A program made the position numbers and the translations under genes. Positions 45,501-57,600 of a DNA stretch of 64,000 nucleotides are shown piece by piece. This DNA comes from Drechmeria coniospora (taxonomy: Eukaryota; Ascomycota; Sordariomycetes; Hypocreales; Ophiocordycipitaceae): NCBI RefSeq assembly GCF_001625195.1, contig NC_054389.1, positions 6,816,520-6,880,519 on the forward strand, given 5' to 3'. Position 1 is the first letter of the stretch, and each line of letters starts with the position of its first letter. The notes under the pieces were generated by a model. It had not been told where the DNA came from and made no database searches. It saw nothing but the letters and a program-made list of their open reading frames with translations.

Positions 45501-48500
45501 GAAGAGTCGTGGCGTCGTATCCTTCCTGAAAGTTGTTGGTGAGCTGTGGTCTCGGGGATGCCCAATAGACATGGCTAAAATTGCTCCTCGGGCATCGTCC
45601 AGCCCGGAACCAAAGAGTCTCGTGGATCTACCGTCATATCCTTGGAACCACACCAAGTCATACTGGCACGAGTCTCACCTGAGTCTCGCAAACAGATTTC
45701 GAGAATTTGGCCGACGGGATCTCATCGGAGCACCTACGGCGGATTCTGTGCCCTTGGAGCCTAGGTGGCGAGGCTTTCTGCGTGTGTCCGAGGTTCCCTG
45801 GGTCCAGGATCACCAAGTGCAGAAGACAATCGTCTATCCTGCCGCTGGTATGGTTTCCATGGTCCTCGAGGGCGCACAACAGATGAGAAGGGACATGAAA
45901 GACCTCTTGGGATACGAAATCAGCAACATGCAAATTGAAAGGGCAATGATTATCCCCAACACGTCCCACGGCCTCGAGATAGCCCTCAACATCAAGACGC
46001 TCCGGGGGGGCGCCAATGACATCTCCAGCCCAGACCGTCACGAGTTTGCAATCTACTCGAAACAGCTTGATCATGACTGGGAGCGTAACGCAACCGGTAC
46101 TCTGCACTTCCGGACCAGGTCCGTCAAGTGGTTCTCATTGTTTCAATCGCACGATGAGGGTTACGAATCCAAGGCGAGCATGGGCGAGTACCTTGACGCT
46201 CGCCAGCTCTATGAGTCCCTTGACACAGTCGGCATGAACTATGGCCCGCTCTTCCAGAATATGGGCATGATCAAAAAGGGTGTCAACTTTTGCACCAGCA
46301 TGGTTCACGTTCCCGACACTCATGACAAAATGCCGGTCGGTTTCGAGTATCCGCACCTGATACACCCAGCAACTCTGGACTCAATGTTCCAGACTCTGTT
46401 CGTCATAGACCCATCACCGATGGTGCCCATATCCATAAAGAGCATATTCGTATCTGCAAATGCCTACGAATCAGTCGGTTTCAGAGGCCACGCTACAGCT
46501 AAGCACACAGGGATCAGAGACGCGGTTGCAAGCATTGCCATGAAGGGCTGTAAAAGTAACGACGCTCGAGTGATCGTTGAGGGACTTCACCTTGCTGGCC
46601 TGTCCGCTCCATCTCCTGCGGAGGGCGGCTTCCTCCCAAACCATCGCAATCTGTGCACTGAGATCGTCTGGAACGAAGACGCACAATTTTCTACCACCCC
46701 CAGTTCCTTCGATCAGTATCATGCGCTGCTCTCTCACAAGTATCCCGCTTTGTCCGTGCTGCAAGTTGGGGGTGGATTATCCGTGACACTGTCCAATCTG
46801 GATCGCATGGCGCCGATGCAAGGCGAGACACCACGACTTTCAAGATACACTTTGGTTGAGTGCTCATCGGATATCGGCACAGCTGCCCTGTCCAAGGTCA
46901 AAGGCACATGCTTGGAGCCTTTTGTCGAGGTGAAGCAGGACTGGTCCCAGCTCTCTGCAGAGTATCATTTCATCGTGGTTTTCTCAAACGCTGGAGTAGA
47001 AGCAGACAGCTTGCTGAAGCATCTCAAGTACGGTGGCGTTCTCTTGCAGCAAAACGCCGACGACGATGCTCAGGCAAAGGAAACTCTATCCAAGTCTGAA
47101 GGCTTCATGGCAGATCAATTCCAGAATTCCTGTCTACCTCCGACAGTATTCAGGAAGCAGCATGTGACCACTGGCGAGCCTCTTCCACCGATTGTTCTCC
47201 TGTTGCCCCAAGACTTTTCCTTAGAGGTTGCTAGCTTTGCGTATGGGATGCATCGACAAATGCAGAAGCGCTATCATGGCCAGAAAATCAGCACAGTTTT
47301 CAGCCACAAAGTTCTTAATGAGTCGACAACATTGTCGGGGAAAGTTGTTATATCTCTGCTTGACTTTGCTTCAACAGCTGCCAAAGGAAGTTCTGTATTT
47401 CACTGGTCTGAGACTGATTTTGCCATCTTTCACAAAGTTCAGAAGACGGCCAAAGGGATTTTCTGGGTCACTCGCGCTGCAAACATGAGGCCCTTCAACC
47501 CCAAGGGCGCGCCCATTATCGCACTTGCTCGGACGCTTATGTCTGAAGACCCCCTGAAGACAATCATCACTTTTGACTTGGGTCTCGGTCATGAACCCCT
47601 AACCAGTTCAATATCTGAGACTGTCTTTTCCGTGCTCGAGAAGTCGTTCCATACAAATTTGGTATCTGAACCGCGAGAGATGGAGTATGCCTTGGAGAAT
47701 GGCAAACTGTACATTCCCCGTCTAAGGCCTGTTGCACCCTTGAACAGGCTTATCGAGGAAGAGGACTTCCACCAAACTTTCGTCCGAAAGCCTTTCCTCC
47801 ACGATATAGGAAAGCCCAGACGTAACCTTTGTCTTTCCAGGCCAGGAATTGCGGAGGGTTCATGGTACTATACCGAACTTCCCGAACGAGACATTGGTGC
47901 CGATGAGGTTGAGATCGCCTTTGGGGAAGTTCCGCTGACTTATTGGGATCTCGAGACTGCCATGGGCTGCACTACAGAATTCACAATTGGAATGGACGTG
48001 AAAGGCCGCGTCAAGCGTGTTGGAAGCAACGTCAGAGCTATCAAGCCCGATGACGAGGTCATGGCACTCGTTTCTAGCGGGACCGTCCAAAGCGCCGTGC
48101 GGGCCAATGCAAGATTCACAACAAAGCGTCGCACGGGAGTAGCCCCTAGCTTCTACGTCAGTGCATTCTATGCCATCGTCTACCTTGGTAGGGCCGGGCC
48201 AAACCGCAAGGTTTTGATCCATGCTGGCGCCAGTGCCTACGGACTGGCTGCTGTCCAGATGGCGAGGTCGGTAGGAGCTGATGTGTTTGCGACATGCCTG
48301 GGACCAGAATCTGACAGGCAACGAAATATTCTCCTCGACTTTGGACTCACCGAGGATCGCATAGTTGACGCAAAATCAGACGCCTTCATCGCGGCGGCGC
48401 GTGTTGCCACAGGGGGGGAGGGTTTCGATATGATTTACAACCCAACTCGGGAGCACATCGAAGCCAATGTCCAATGCGTCCGCAAATGTAAGTCTTCTCC

Positions 48501-50032
48501 AGATTAAGAAGATATAATTCTGATTGTTACCAGGCGGTGTTTTTGTTCAGTTTGCCAGCAAATCGCCATCGCCTATGGCGCTGCCACCTGTGGAGGGGAC
48601 TGTCATGGTGGTCAACTTTGACCTCTGCGAACTCATGCGAGAGGATGAAGCGTTTGTCGTTGAGCTCTTCAATCTCGCCACTCGGCATATTGACAGCCCT
48701 CAGTTTTCGACGGTGCTGAACTGTCCAACGAGCTGCAGCTTTCCTATCGACAAGCTTGAGGATGCACTTGACCAGATCCAAATGTCGCCTTACATCGGCT
48801 ACTCGAATCTGACGGCTGATGCGGATCCCAGCACCGTGGTTCCTGTTGTCTGCCAGAATTCAACCAAAACCCTTGGTGATTCCATTGACTGCGAAGGGAC
48901 ATATATTTTTGCTGGTGGACTTGGCGGTCTCGGTCGAAGCATATCAGAGCTGCTCGTCAGCAACGGGGCGCGTCATATCGCATACATATCTCGCTCAGGA
49001 GCCTCAACGACGGAATCCCTGAATTTCATCTCCAGCCTACAAACCAGAGGTATCAATGCACGAGTGTACAAGGTGGACCTCTGCAACAAGCAGGCTCTTC
49101 GGCGCATCATCAAAGACGATGTAAGCGTCAAGATGCCCCCCATCCGAGGCGTCTTCCAGTGCGCCGCTGTCATCAACGATGCCGTTTTCGACAATATGAC
49201 ATACTCGAACTGGACCAGGGCCATCCAACCCAAGACTGTGGGCTCTTGGAACCTCACAAAAGCGGTGGAAGCCGTTGGTCAAGATCCCTTCTTCGTCTTC
49301 CTCGCAAGCTCGGCGGGTGTCATAGGCAGCAGGGGCCAAGCAAACTACGCCGCGGGAAACTGTTTCGAGGATGCACTGGCACGCCATCTCCGCCTGTGTG
49401 GCAAGCGCGCCGTGGCCATCGATCTGGGCCCCGTGCTTGGCGCGGGCATGCTGGCCGAGAATCAAGAGATGCTCGATCGGCTCCGGGCAAGCGGCTTCTA
49501 CGGCATACGCCACCGTGACTTCCTGACGGTCGTGAAGCACGCCATCACGGGCGAGACGACTCCAGGCAACGCGACGCCGGCACAAGTCGTTCTGGGTGTC
49601 GGAACCGGCGGCATCATTCGCCAGAACCAGCCGGCGGATCCGTACTGGTCACGAACGGCCCTGTACGCATACCTCAACCTCGTCGACATGCCGCCGCCAG
49701 ACCTGTCTTCCACCAACGGTGCGGTGCCGGGCACCGACTTCAAGACAACGCTGGCGTGCTGCACGAGCACCGCGGCTGCGGCTGAGATTGTGCAGACGGG
49801 GCTGTTAAGCATGCTTGCCAAGGCCATGAACATGCTGCCCGAGGAACTTGATGCGAGCAAACCCCCGAACGCCTATGGGGTTGACTCGCTCGTAGCGGTC
49901 GGCGTTCGCAATTTTGTTATTGGCCGCTTTGGCGTGCAGCTGTCTGTCTTTGAGGTGCTGAGCGACGACACTATTGCCGAGCTTTCCAAGACGATTGCGG
50001 AGAAGGGAGGGTACGGTGCCAATAGAGAGTAA
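42586..50032 (+). CDS. highly reducing type I polyketide synthase: KS-AT-DH-(MT remnant)-ER-KR-ACP
   Basis: The enzyme builds a reduced polyketide from malonyl units. Eight exons: 42586-42756, 42821-42877, 42934-43021, 43075-43140, 43190-43633, 43683-44032, 44086-48487 and 48534-50032. Seven introns of 46-64 bases all keep the frame. The product is about 2358 residues. KS has Cys174 in DTGCSGSL, plus [11 protein letters not shown] and [12 protein letters not shown] has [10 protein letters not shown] (about 642). DH has His968 ([11 protein letters not shown]) and Asp1157 ([10 protein letters not shown]). About 1280-1420 is a shrunken methyltransferase with VLQVGGG in place of the SAM loop. ER has [13 protein letters not shown] (about 1770), lacking the usual GGVG. 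KR has AGGLGGLGR and [21 protein letters not shown] has the carrier serine in GVDSL (about 2309). No thioesterase follows. The methyltransferase and ER look inactive. The product is unknown. Confidence 0.95.
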
Positions 50033-50349
50033 ATAGACTCAAGATTGGAGTTGAATGAACAATGTGACCAGGTGCTGGCTAAGGTTCGGGGTGGCATTTC
50101 CTGACTCGTTTCAGTGCAGTATATATTTACATACATGCCTTCTCATTATACCTACTCATCGATACTACTTCATTATTATGCTTGGCCATGGTGCGCGAAG
50201 GATGAACGTGATACGCACTGCGTTCTTCTCAACCCTGAACCAGCGCCAACAAACAGTAAATGAGAAGGATGTATTGATAATTACAGAGTATACACTCAGA
50301 CAATGCACCTCAGTGAGGCCAAAAAAAGTATTCAGCATACGGCGGAGGC

Positions 50350-50357
50350 AAAAAAAA
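50350..50357 (-). terminator. RNA polymerase III terminator of tRNA-Gly
   Basis: Eight A on the + strand are a T8 run on the tRNA strand, starting five bases after the discriminator base, as expected for Pol III termination. Confidence 0.8.
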
Positions 50358-50361
50358 CAAC

Positions 50362-50443
50362 TGCGTAATCTGGGAATCGAACCCAGGGCTCCCCGACGTT
50401 ACACGGATGGCAACGGAGAATTTTACCACTAAACCAATTACGC
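50362..50443 (-). tRNA. tRNA-Gly(GCC) with an 11-base intron
   Basis: On the minus strand the first seven bases GCGTAAT pair perfectly with ATTACGC at the 3' end, followed by discriminator A. A D arm (TTTAGTGGTAAA) and the T loop GGTTCGATTC are present. The anticodon stem CTCCG/CGGGG encloses T-T-GCC-A, then 11 extra bases (TCCGTGTAACG) at the usual 37/38 intron position, then T. The anticodon GCC gives glycine. It lies between the PKS stop (330 bases) and the O-methyltransferase stop (218 bases). Confidence 0.92.
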
Positions 50444-50660
50444 TTATCGTTGTTGATTGAAGGTGAGTCGCTTATTCTACTATAGATTGGTTTGTCCTTG
50501 CGTCGATGTATCGTCTCGGGTTCTATGTGGACGGGCCATGCACGAACCAGGGCCCGCGGGCTTGAAGTTCAAACCTGTGTAAATGCTGTGCGTTTGTGTC
50601 ATGGGATAGCTGTAACGACTACATAGTGAAAAGAAATGACCCATCCACTCCCATCCACCA

Positions 50661-52456
50661 TCACTTGCTCGTATTCTCTTTCTCGCTCGAGGCCACCGCG
50701 TGCCCATTCTCGATCAATGCACCGTTGACCTCACTCGGCTCCCAAACAGCTTCGACGACACTCATCCTCGAATCCTCGGTCCTCGTGACTCCCTATCGCG
50801 CCCCCGTCAGCAGGCTCGCATCATTATAGCCGGGAATCCCATCAGCCTACCTTGAAGACAAAGCGGTCGTCCGCGGCTGCGAAAAGCGCACGAAACTCGT
50901 GCTCTTCGCGTTCCTGCGCGTTGAGCAGCGTCAACATCACCAAATCCATGCTGCGTATCAGCCGCTCATCCCAGGGTTCCTCCGAACCGGGTTTCCGAAG
51001 GCAGTGATCGTTGATGACGACGCGTGCGCCGGGCTTCAGCGCCGGAACGAGGTTCTTGAGGAGCTTGACGGCGTAGGGCGTCGAGTAGTTGTGAATAATC
51101 CAACGGAAGAAGTAGACTTTGATGCGTTAGCATGGGCGTGAGCCTGAGCGTTGGGCGTTCGTTTTTGCAATTGTGACGGACGGGAACGGGTGGACATGGG
51201 GGCGTACCGTCGGCGTCTTTGACCGGTTGTTCGGTAAAGAAATCGTGAGCCTGGAACCGAATCCTGTTCGAGACGGATTCGTCGTCACAGATGGGCTCCG
51301 GTGCACTTTCCACCGTCTTGGGGAGATCCTGCACGACAAAGCTCATCCGCTTCCACCTCCGGGCGAGGTCGACGCAGACGAAGCCATGGCTGCCCCCGAT
51401 GTCGACCAGGGTTCCTTGAGCGGCATCCACGTCGGCGAGGTCGTAATTGTCGACCAGATGCTTCACCTCATAGCCCTCGCCGCCGGTGAGGCTCGCCATG
51501 GCGCCGCCCATTCGCCTCGCGCGGATGGGCTCCTTTCCAAACGTCACAAACATAGGCTCCTCGGTGCCAAACGCCAAATTGAAGCCCGTCGTCGTAAGGG
51601 ACGTGGCCTCGGGGTGCTTCTGCAGCGCCGTGAGCACCTTGCCGGCGGCGGGAAAGATGTCCTCCGAGTTGAAGCCGACCCAGTCCTGAAGGGCCGAGTC
51701 TCGGGCGAGGAGGCGCGAGGCGGCCGTGTGGGCGATGACGCCGGGAGAGGGCTCGTGGAAGACGCGGTTGGTCATTGCATGACGGAGAACACGGGCCAGG
51801 TTAATGGGGTCGAGGGACGTCTTGGTTTGCAGCTCGACGAGGGAGATGGGGGCGTCGAGGGGAACGAGATTGGCTGCTGCGTCGTTAGCCGCCCGTGCGG
51901 ACCGACGCCGTGCGGGGCGGGGGGGTCACCGATTCCGTAGCTGTTGATGAGCTGTAGGCTCAGGGTATCGAGGTACTGCCGTCATGGCGCGTCAGTTTTT
52001 GATCATGTCGGCCCGGTCAACCGGCGCGGCAAGTGAGGGTCAACGTCGTTGACGTACGCTCCAGACGCCCCATCTCACCGTCTCCCTCGGACCTCGCACC
52101 AAGCTCTCGAGCTCCCTCGTGGCACAGATGATCTCTTGTCTGCTTCGCTGGACATGGCCCGGGAGGGGAGGGAAATCGTCGGGCGCGTCGATGCCGAAGC
52201 CGGGCTGGGGCAGGCTATTGTTGCCGAGGTACCTGTCGAGGTTCTCCGTCTCGGCAGCTATCTTCCTCGCCAGGACGACGAGGCGAGACGAGTCGGTCCC
52301 TCGGGACTCTTCCAGGACCGGTCGTCCGGTTTCACATCTGGATCGGCGGTGGGCGAAGCCGGAGAAGGAACGCCGATTCTGCTTGCCGGCCTCTTTGTCC
52401 GAGCTGGAGGCCGAAGCGGGCGCATGGAGCCACGCGGGAACCTTGAACTTGCCCAT
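50661..52456 (-). CDS. SAM-dependent O-methyltransferase (plant/fungal class II type)
   Basis: These enzymes methylate hydroxyls of phenolic or polyketide metabolites, as in the sterigmatocystin/aflatoxin OMT group. Five exons: 52058-52456, 51930-51975, 51208-51876, 50851-51116 and 50661-50792, with introns of 82, 53, 91 and 58 bases. All junctions keep the frame, giving about 503 residues. The ATG at 52456 (MGKFKVPAWLH) was used. The longer frame to 52480 starts with GTG. The N-terminal dimerisation part has KIAAETENLDRYL and LVPLDAPISLVELQ. The SAM loop is VDIGGSHGF (about 306). The catalytic His is His380 in RWIIHNYSTPYA, followed by LVPALKPGARVVINDH. The last exon adds RMSVVEAVW and an acidic tail. 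It converges on the PKS across the tRNA gene and is a plausible tailoring enzyme for its product. Confidence 0.92.
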
Positions 52457-52992
52457 GGCGGCGTAGGATGGACGGAGCACGTCGGCGACAAAGGCGCGCG
52501 AGGTCTAGGGAGTCGATCCGGTCAGCATCGATGCAGTCGAGCGAAACATGGAATCCAAGGCAAGGAGAAGGACAGGCCTGCGATGGATGCACTGTCGGCT
52601 CGGGCTTGGGCTCGGAAGCTGGGAGAGGCCTTGGGCCGTGACGGCGTCACACGAAACAGGGACGATGACGCCACGAGGCAAACGAGGCTCTCGTGATACA
52701 GGCCATGTAGTCGCGGGAAATTTGCCGAGTCTAGCGGTGAGGAGAAGCGTGGTGTGTTGAAGGAGGATGGCGAGGCCCGGTCGAGGTTCGCAGAGTGCCT
52801 GCCTGCCTCGAACGGCCGTGGCCGGTGGGCTGACAAGTCGGCCATGGTCGCACGGCAGCTGCTCGCGACCGCCAATACGGACACGGGCATGACACGGGCA
52901 CGAGGAGGAAGAAGACGGGGGGCCGGTGACCAGTCGGAATATTTTGTCGGCCGGAGGAAGGGGTAAGTTTGTAGGCAATTTTGCGTACGCCT

Positions 52993-53145
52993 TGTGCTCT
53001 GTGTGCTCTGTGTGCCCTGCGTGCCCTGTGTGCTCGGTGTGCTCTGCGTGCTCTGTGTGCTCGGTGTGCTCTGTGTGCTCTGCGTGCTCTGTGTGCTCTG
53101 TGTGTTCTGTGTGCTCTGTGTGCCCTGTGTGCTCTGTGTACTCGA
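52993..53145 (+). repeat. minisatellite, 17 copies of a 9-base unit TGTGCTCTG
   Basis: The unit repeats in register for 153 bases with single-base variants (TGTGCCCTG, CGTGCTCTG, TGTGCTCGG, TGTGTTCTG). The unit length is a multiple of three, so all frames stay open, which explains the Thr-Glu-His and Cys-Ser-Val repeats in translated shadows. I see no evidence that it is translated. Confidence 0.95.
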
Positions 53146-53635
53146 TGTAGGTGCACTGTTGCGGGTATGCGTGCACGATGTGACGATGTTAAGGAGGCGC
53201 CTCGCAGAACTTGAGAGGCACGCGCCGTTTGCCCATCCCAACCCAGCCGTGAGCGATCCAGGGGTGACGCAGAGGTACCGAAGCAGAGGCACGGACCCGA
53301 GGGAATGGTTCACAGCTTCACATATTCCCGCCGCGTGTGAAGGCGAGGAGTCCGAAAACATGCCGAAGCGGATGCCTCGTGGCCACAGGCAGTGCAGTGC
53401 AACCATGGTGGGTGGCAAATGGGAGATTGGACATTGGAACGGAAGCTTCGATGGATGCATGGGATGAGAGGGGAAGGGAAAGGCAGGAACGAGGCATTCA
53501 AGCGTCCCTACAGTACCTACCTAGCTAGGTCTGGGCAGTACAGTAATAATGCCGGCTTCTTCTTCGCAGGTAATTACAGGCTTCGTTCGTTTCAGCTCCT
53601 TCGGCTCCTTTAGCTCCTTTGGCTGGCCAGTTTGA

Positions 53636-53681
53636 GTATGTGTATGTGTGTGTGTGTGCGTGCGTGCGTGCGTGTGTTTGC
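53636..53681 (+). repeat. GT/GCGT microsatellite
   Basis: An alternating run of TATG, GTGT and GCGT words about 46 bases long. It is an ordinary slippage-prone simple repeat in non-coding DNA. Confidence 0.9.
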
Positions 53682-54639
53682 GTATTGTGCGTAGGACGGT
53701 GCTTCTCGCTTCTTCGTCGATTCGTCTCGCCGTTGACATTCACACGTTGCGCTCGTCCGGCGTCGGCTGTTCGTCGCCCGTCTGTCTGTTCTGCTCGACT
53801 CAGTGGATGAGCTGCCGCAGCCCGCTTGGAACGAGCCAGAGTGCAAGCGATAGATCAAGGTCTGGTTTAGGAAGAGAGTTCTCCGTGTGGCTCGTACTTA
53901 TTACTTGTCGTAGTCCGCGGACACGATGTACTCGCAGGGGCGCTTCCTCCTTGGGCGCCAAACTAGCTGGACGAAGCAGACGCCATCTCCGTGTTAAGCT
54001 CGCCGCCATGCATCCCTCCAAACCCCAAGGGCCGGAGGTCCCTGCCAGTGAAGGTACCATGCCGACACGTAATACCATTACCGGCACGCGTACGTTTTGA
54101 GAAAATGCAGCGCTCATGTATGCGCTGATGTATGGAGCATTATGTGACCCGCACCATGCAGTGCACGTACGGAGGTGTGCGTGGAAGCATGTATCGTGGT
54201 ATCGGTACAAGTCCACAGGGGCGTTCGCCGTGCTCGGCATGTCGCTCGTCGTCCGTACCGCCATGACGGGTACGGATTGAGGATAAAGTGCGACGAGCGT
54301 GAGTGCGGTGTGTCGTTGCATGGGCCGGTCCGAACCCACACGGCGGGGACCTGGGAAGACGAGACAAGAGATTACATGGCAGTGCTGATACCGAGTTTCC
54401 GAGCATCAGCGGGCACCGACCAACTCCAACGCAGGCGGCGCAGTCGCAGGTACAGGTGCAGGTCTTGGTGCGGGACGGGCGGGATGCAGCGCGCTGCCAC
54501 CTAGATACCTTGAAGCACAGGGTACTTGTGCTCGCATGAGAAACATCAGCGAGTCGCCCGCGCCATGGCAAGCCATGAAGCCGATGGGGGATAGGCTGCC
54601 TCCACGCGTCGAGGGTGGCAGGCCACTTGCGCCTTGCCG

Positions 54640-57600
54640 GCACCCATGGTAGTAGGTGCATAGCAAACGCAGTACATACAACTACATGTGTCTGCTGTTA
54701 TTAGTAGATGCGTACCCTCGAGCACCCACACAATCCGTTCGCATACACGTACATGTGCGAGCCGTACGGAGTACAGTATGTGTAATCCGACAAAGCCCTG
54801 CCGACTACCTACCTAGGCAAGTCCATGCATGCATCGGCCGAGGCTGGTAGCTACCTACTAGCACTCATGCATGTACTCCGTACGGAAGGCATGTAATATT
54901 TGTAGACAGAGGTATGGAGTCAAGTACATGCGTATTCCGTGCAAGTAGCAGCAGTTGGGCTCGAGAACTCGAAATTTACACATCTCACGTACTCCGTACA
55001 TGCATAGAAGTGCCAGTACATGCCGGTGCCAGTACATACCGCACAGTGCTGCAACAGTAAATACATGCACATGATACGGAATGATTCTCCAAATGCAAGT
55101 ACTCCGCATTAGCGGTGCAGTGAAGTCGGGCCACTGCCAACCTGTAGCGTGGCTGTTGCTAGCTTCGGGTAGTGGATGTACAGTGGGTGTAAGTGCACGA
55201 GTACTTGCTGCATTGCTTGCTGCACGCAAAGCATAGAAGGCACATGTACATTTATAAGGTGGTAGGTGTACGGAGTACAAGACTCGCCAAACTCGTGTGT
55301 ACAAGTGTGCAGATATATCTGTACCTACCTAGGTACCTATGGACGAGGGTGTGCGCAAACAGGTACAGGCGCGAGCTGGTAGGACTGAACAAGAATCCTG
55401 GCACGATTACCACATTCTGCGCCTCCCTTCTCTCCCTCCACGTGGTCCGCCCCGGTTCCCTCTTCTTGCCGCGCCGTGGCAGCGAGCAGCAGCCGTCATG
55501 GTCGCTAGCCACCTGCTCTTGGCTGAGGCTTGGGCTCGGGAGTCTCAATCAATGTCTTTCCCGCCATGCCGCCCGCCTTGCAGTGGGCCATCCAAGAGCG
55601 GCCGACGAGGATTTAATGATGCATCACATCACTGGAAAACCAGGAATTGCTACGGCTGGGAGCCTCGCGGTGGGTGCAGTAATACGGAGTACATGTACGC
55701 GCCATTCACTCGTACGAGTTGTGGTGTACAAGTACGAGCTTGTGACAACACTTGCCACAGAGTACAAGTGCCTTGAGCGCATGCACGCAAGTCCTAGTAC
55801 ATGTGCCGTGCCTGTACTGTACTTGGTGAGTGTCGTCAGGGGTACGCAGTGTTCTGGTACCCTCTTGGGGATCTGCGCATACGCCACCGTCAATATCGTG
55901 CCGCAAGCGCGCCTCCCCCCCTCCACAGTGTCACGAATGCTCAAGCAGATGCAAGCACACGTACAATGATCAATGCCATCAGCTTCGTCCCGTGTCATTG
56001 CTAGACTGTGGATGCACCGTAGGCATGTATCATCATAATTGTGAGTCGGGGGTTCATCATCCTCCAAAATTCGAGGAGGCGGTCGAGTGTGCTTAGGGTA
56101 GGCCGCGGCAGCGCTCGGTCCATGGAACAAGGAATCGCGTCGGTGACTCTCTGGTCAGTGGCTGTTGTCGTTGCAGTGTTATGAGATCGAATGCCACCCT
56201 CAAAAACCATCCACTTCGCTTGATGGCTGCATACTAATTGACAGCATGCATCCCCGTGAGTGTTTGTGCTAACCTGCCGACGGTGCATGTTTCGCGGCGC
56301 AATGCCATCGCGCCGTGGAGTGTGCATCGGAGTATATTACAGCATTTCCATCATATCCAGTCCCAGTCCCCTTCTCACCCTGTGCCATCTCTGCCATGCA
56401 GTTAGTAGTTATCCATTTTTTTTTACACCACCCCCCGTCTATTATCGGCAGTCCACTTCGGAAACAATGTCTCGGGCGGACAGGCTATGGTGAAACCCCT
56501 CTCCCTCTTCCCCGGGATTGTGGGTTGGTTTGGTTGCGGCGACACACACACAGCAACTCACCGAATCTGCCCTGTCGAACTATGACGGACGGACGTGTTC
56601 ATGCCGACGCGACAACCACCTGGCAAGTACGGAGTACAAGTAGGCGTAGTTGTATGTACCTATCTAGTGGAGTTGCCAGTAATAGTGCACGTACAACTCC
56701 GTACTAAGGTTAGTAGGTACTAAGGTACTGGTAATACCGAGTGACGGCTACTCAATATTAATTACCTAGTACTTACCTACGGAGTACTTAATTCACATCT
56801 ACAGTACTGTACGGAGCACGAAGTACAGAGCACTTACGGACTACAGTACATGTACATGTACACTTCCTATTGGGTAGTTACGGAGTCCCCCGTATGTGCA
56901 TGCTCATCAGGCGAATGCATTTATACCGAGATACTTACGTCAACGAGTTGAATGTACGTACACTTAACTTGTGCAAATGCCGTAGTATTCTGTTCGTAAG
57001 TGCATGTACATGGACCGGCACTTGATTGCCTCTTCTCGCGCTGTGCGTTGGGAAATGGGTCTCCAGAGTGGTATTGGACGGCTCGATCGTCCCGGCGTAC
57101 GAAGCTAGCGGCAATCAGAATCAGACAGAAACGTCGGATTCAGTGACAAATGATAAAAGTAATTCATGCTACTTAAGTGCGGAGTACTTTAAGTGCGGAG
57201 TACATGTACTGATGCTCGAAAAACGCCTACTTGGTAAGTACAGTACTGCAGTAAGAGATATAAGTGTACTGTACATGTACATATACTTACACCCACTTTC
57301 TGCATACCATCAAGTACTACTACAACGACAAGTAGTTGCAAGTCCCGTAAGTATTGGCAATCCTTGCGGAGTAAGGAAAAGTACGTGCAGGTACGAATGC
57401 GCACAGAGTTCCTGCAAGTACAGTTAATACAACGTACGTACGGAGTACTGTATTCCGTGTTCTGTACGGAGTACTTACATGTACTCTACTCCATACTGCA
57501 ATGTGCATGTGGTCCGCAGCTCTACTTACTGTACTTACAGTAAGTACTTAAGTACTTACTTATACTTACTTAGATGCATACTGTAAAATGCTGGTATTCA

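Larger units (their letters stand above)
52457..54639. other. gene-free region upstream of the O-methyltransferase
   Basis: About 2.2 kb hold the methyltransferase promoter, the 9-base minisatellite and the GT/GCGT microsatellite listed separately. The many overlapping frames here come from low-complexity sequence. No gene or RNA is supported. Confidence 0.5.

Noticed and set aside
52505..53176. A frame encoding Thr-Glu-His repeats
   Set aside because: It is the translated 9-base minisatellite; all frames stay open because the unit is divisible by three.
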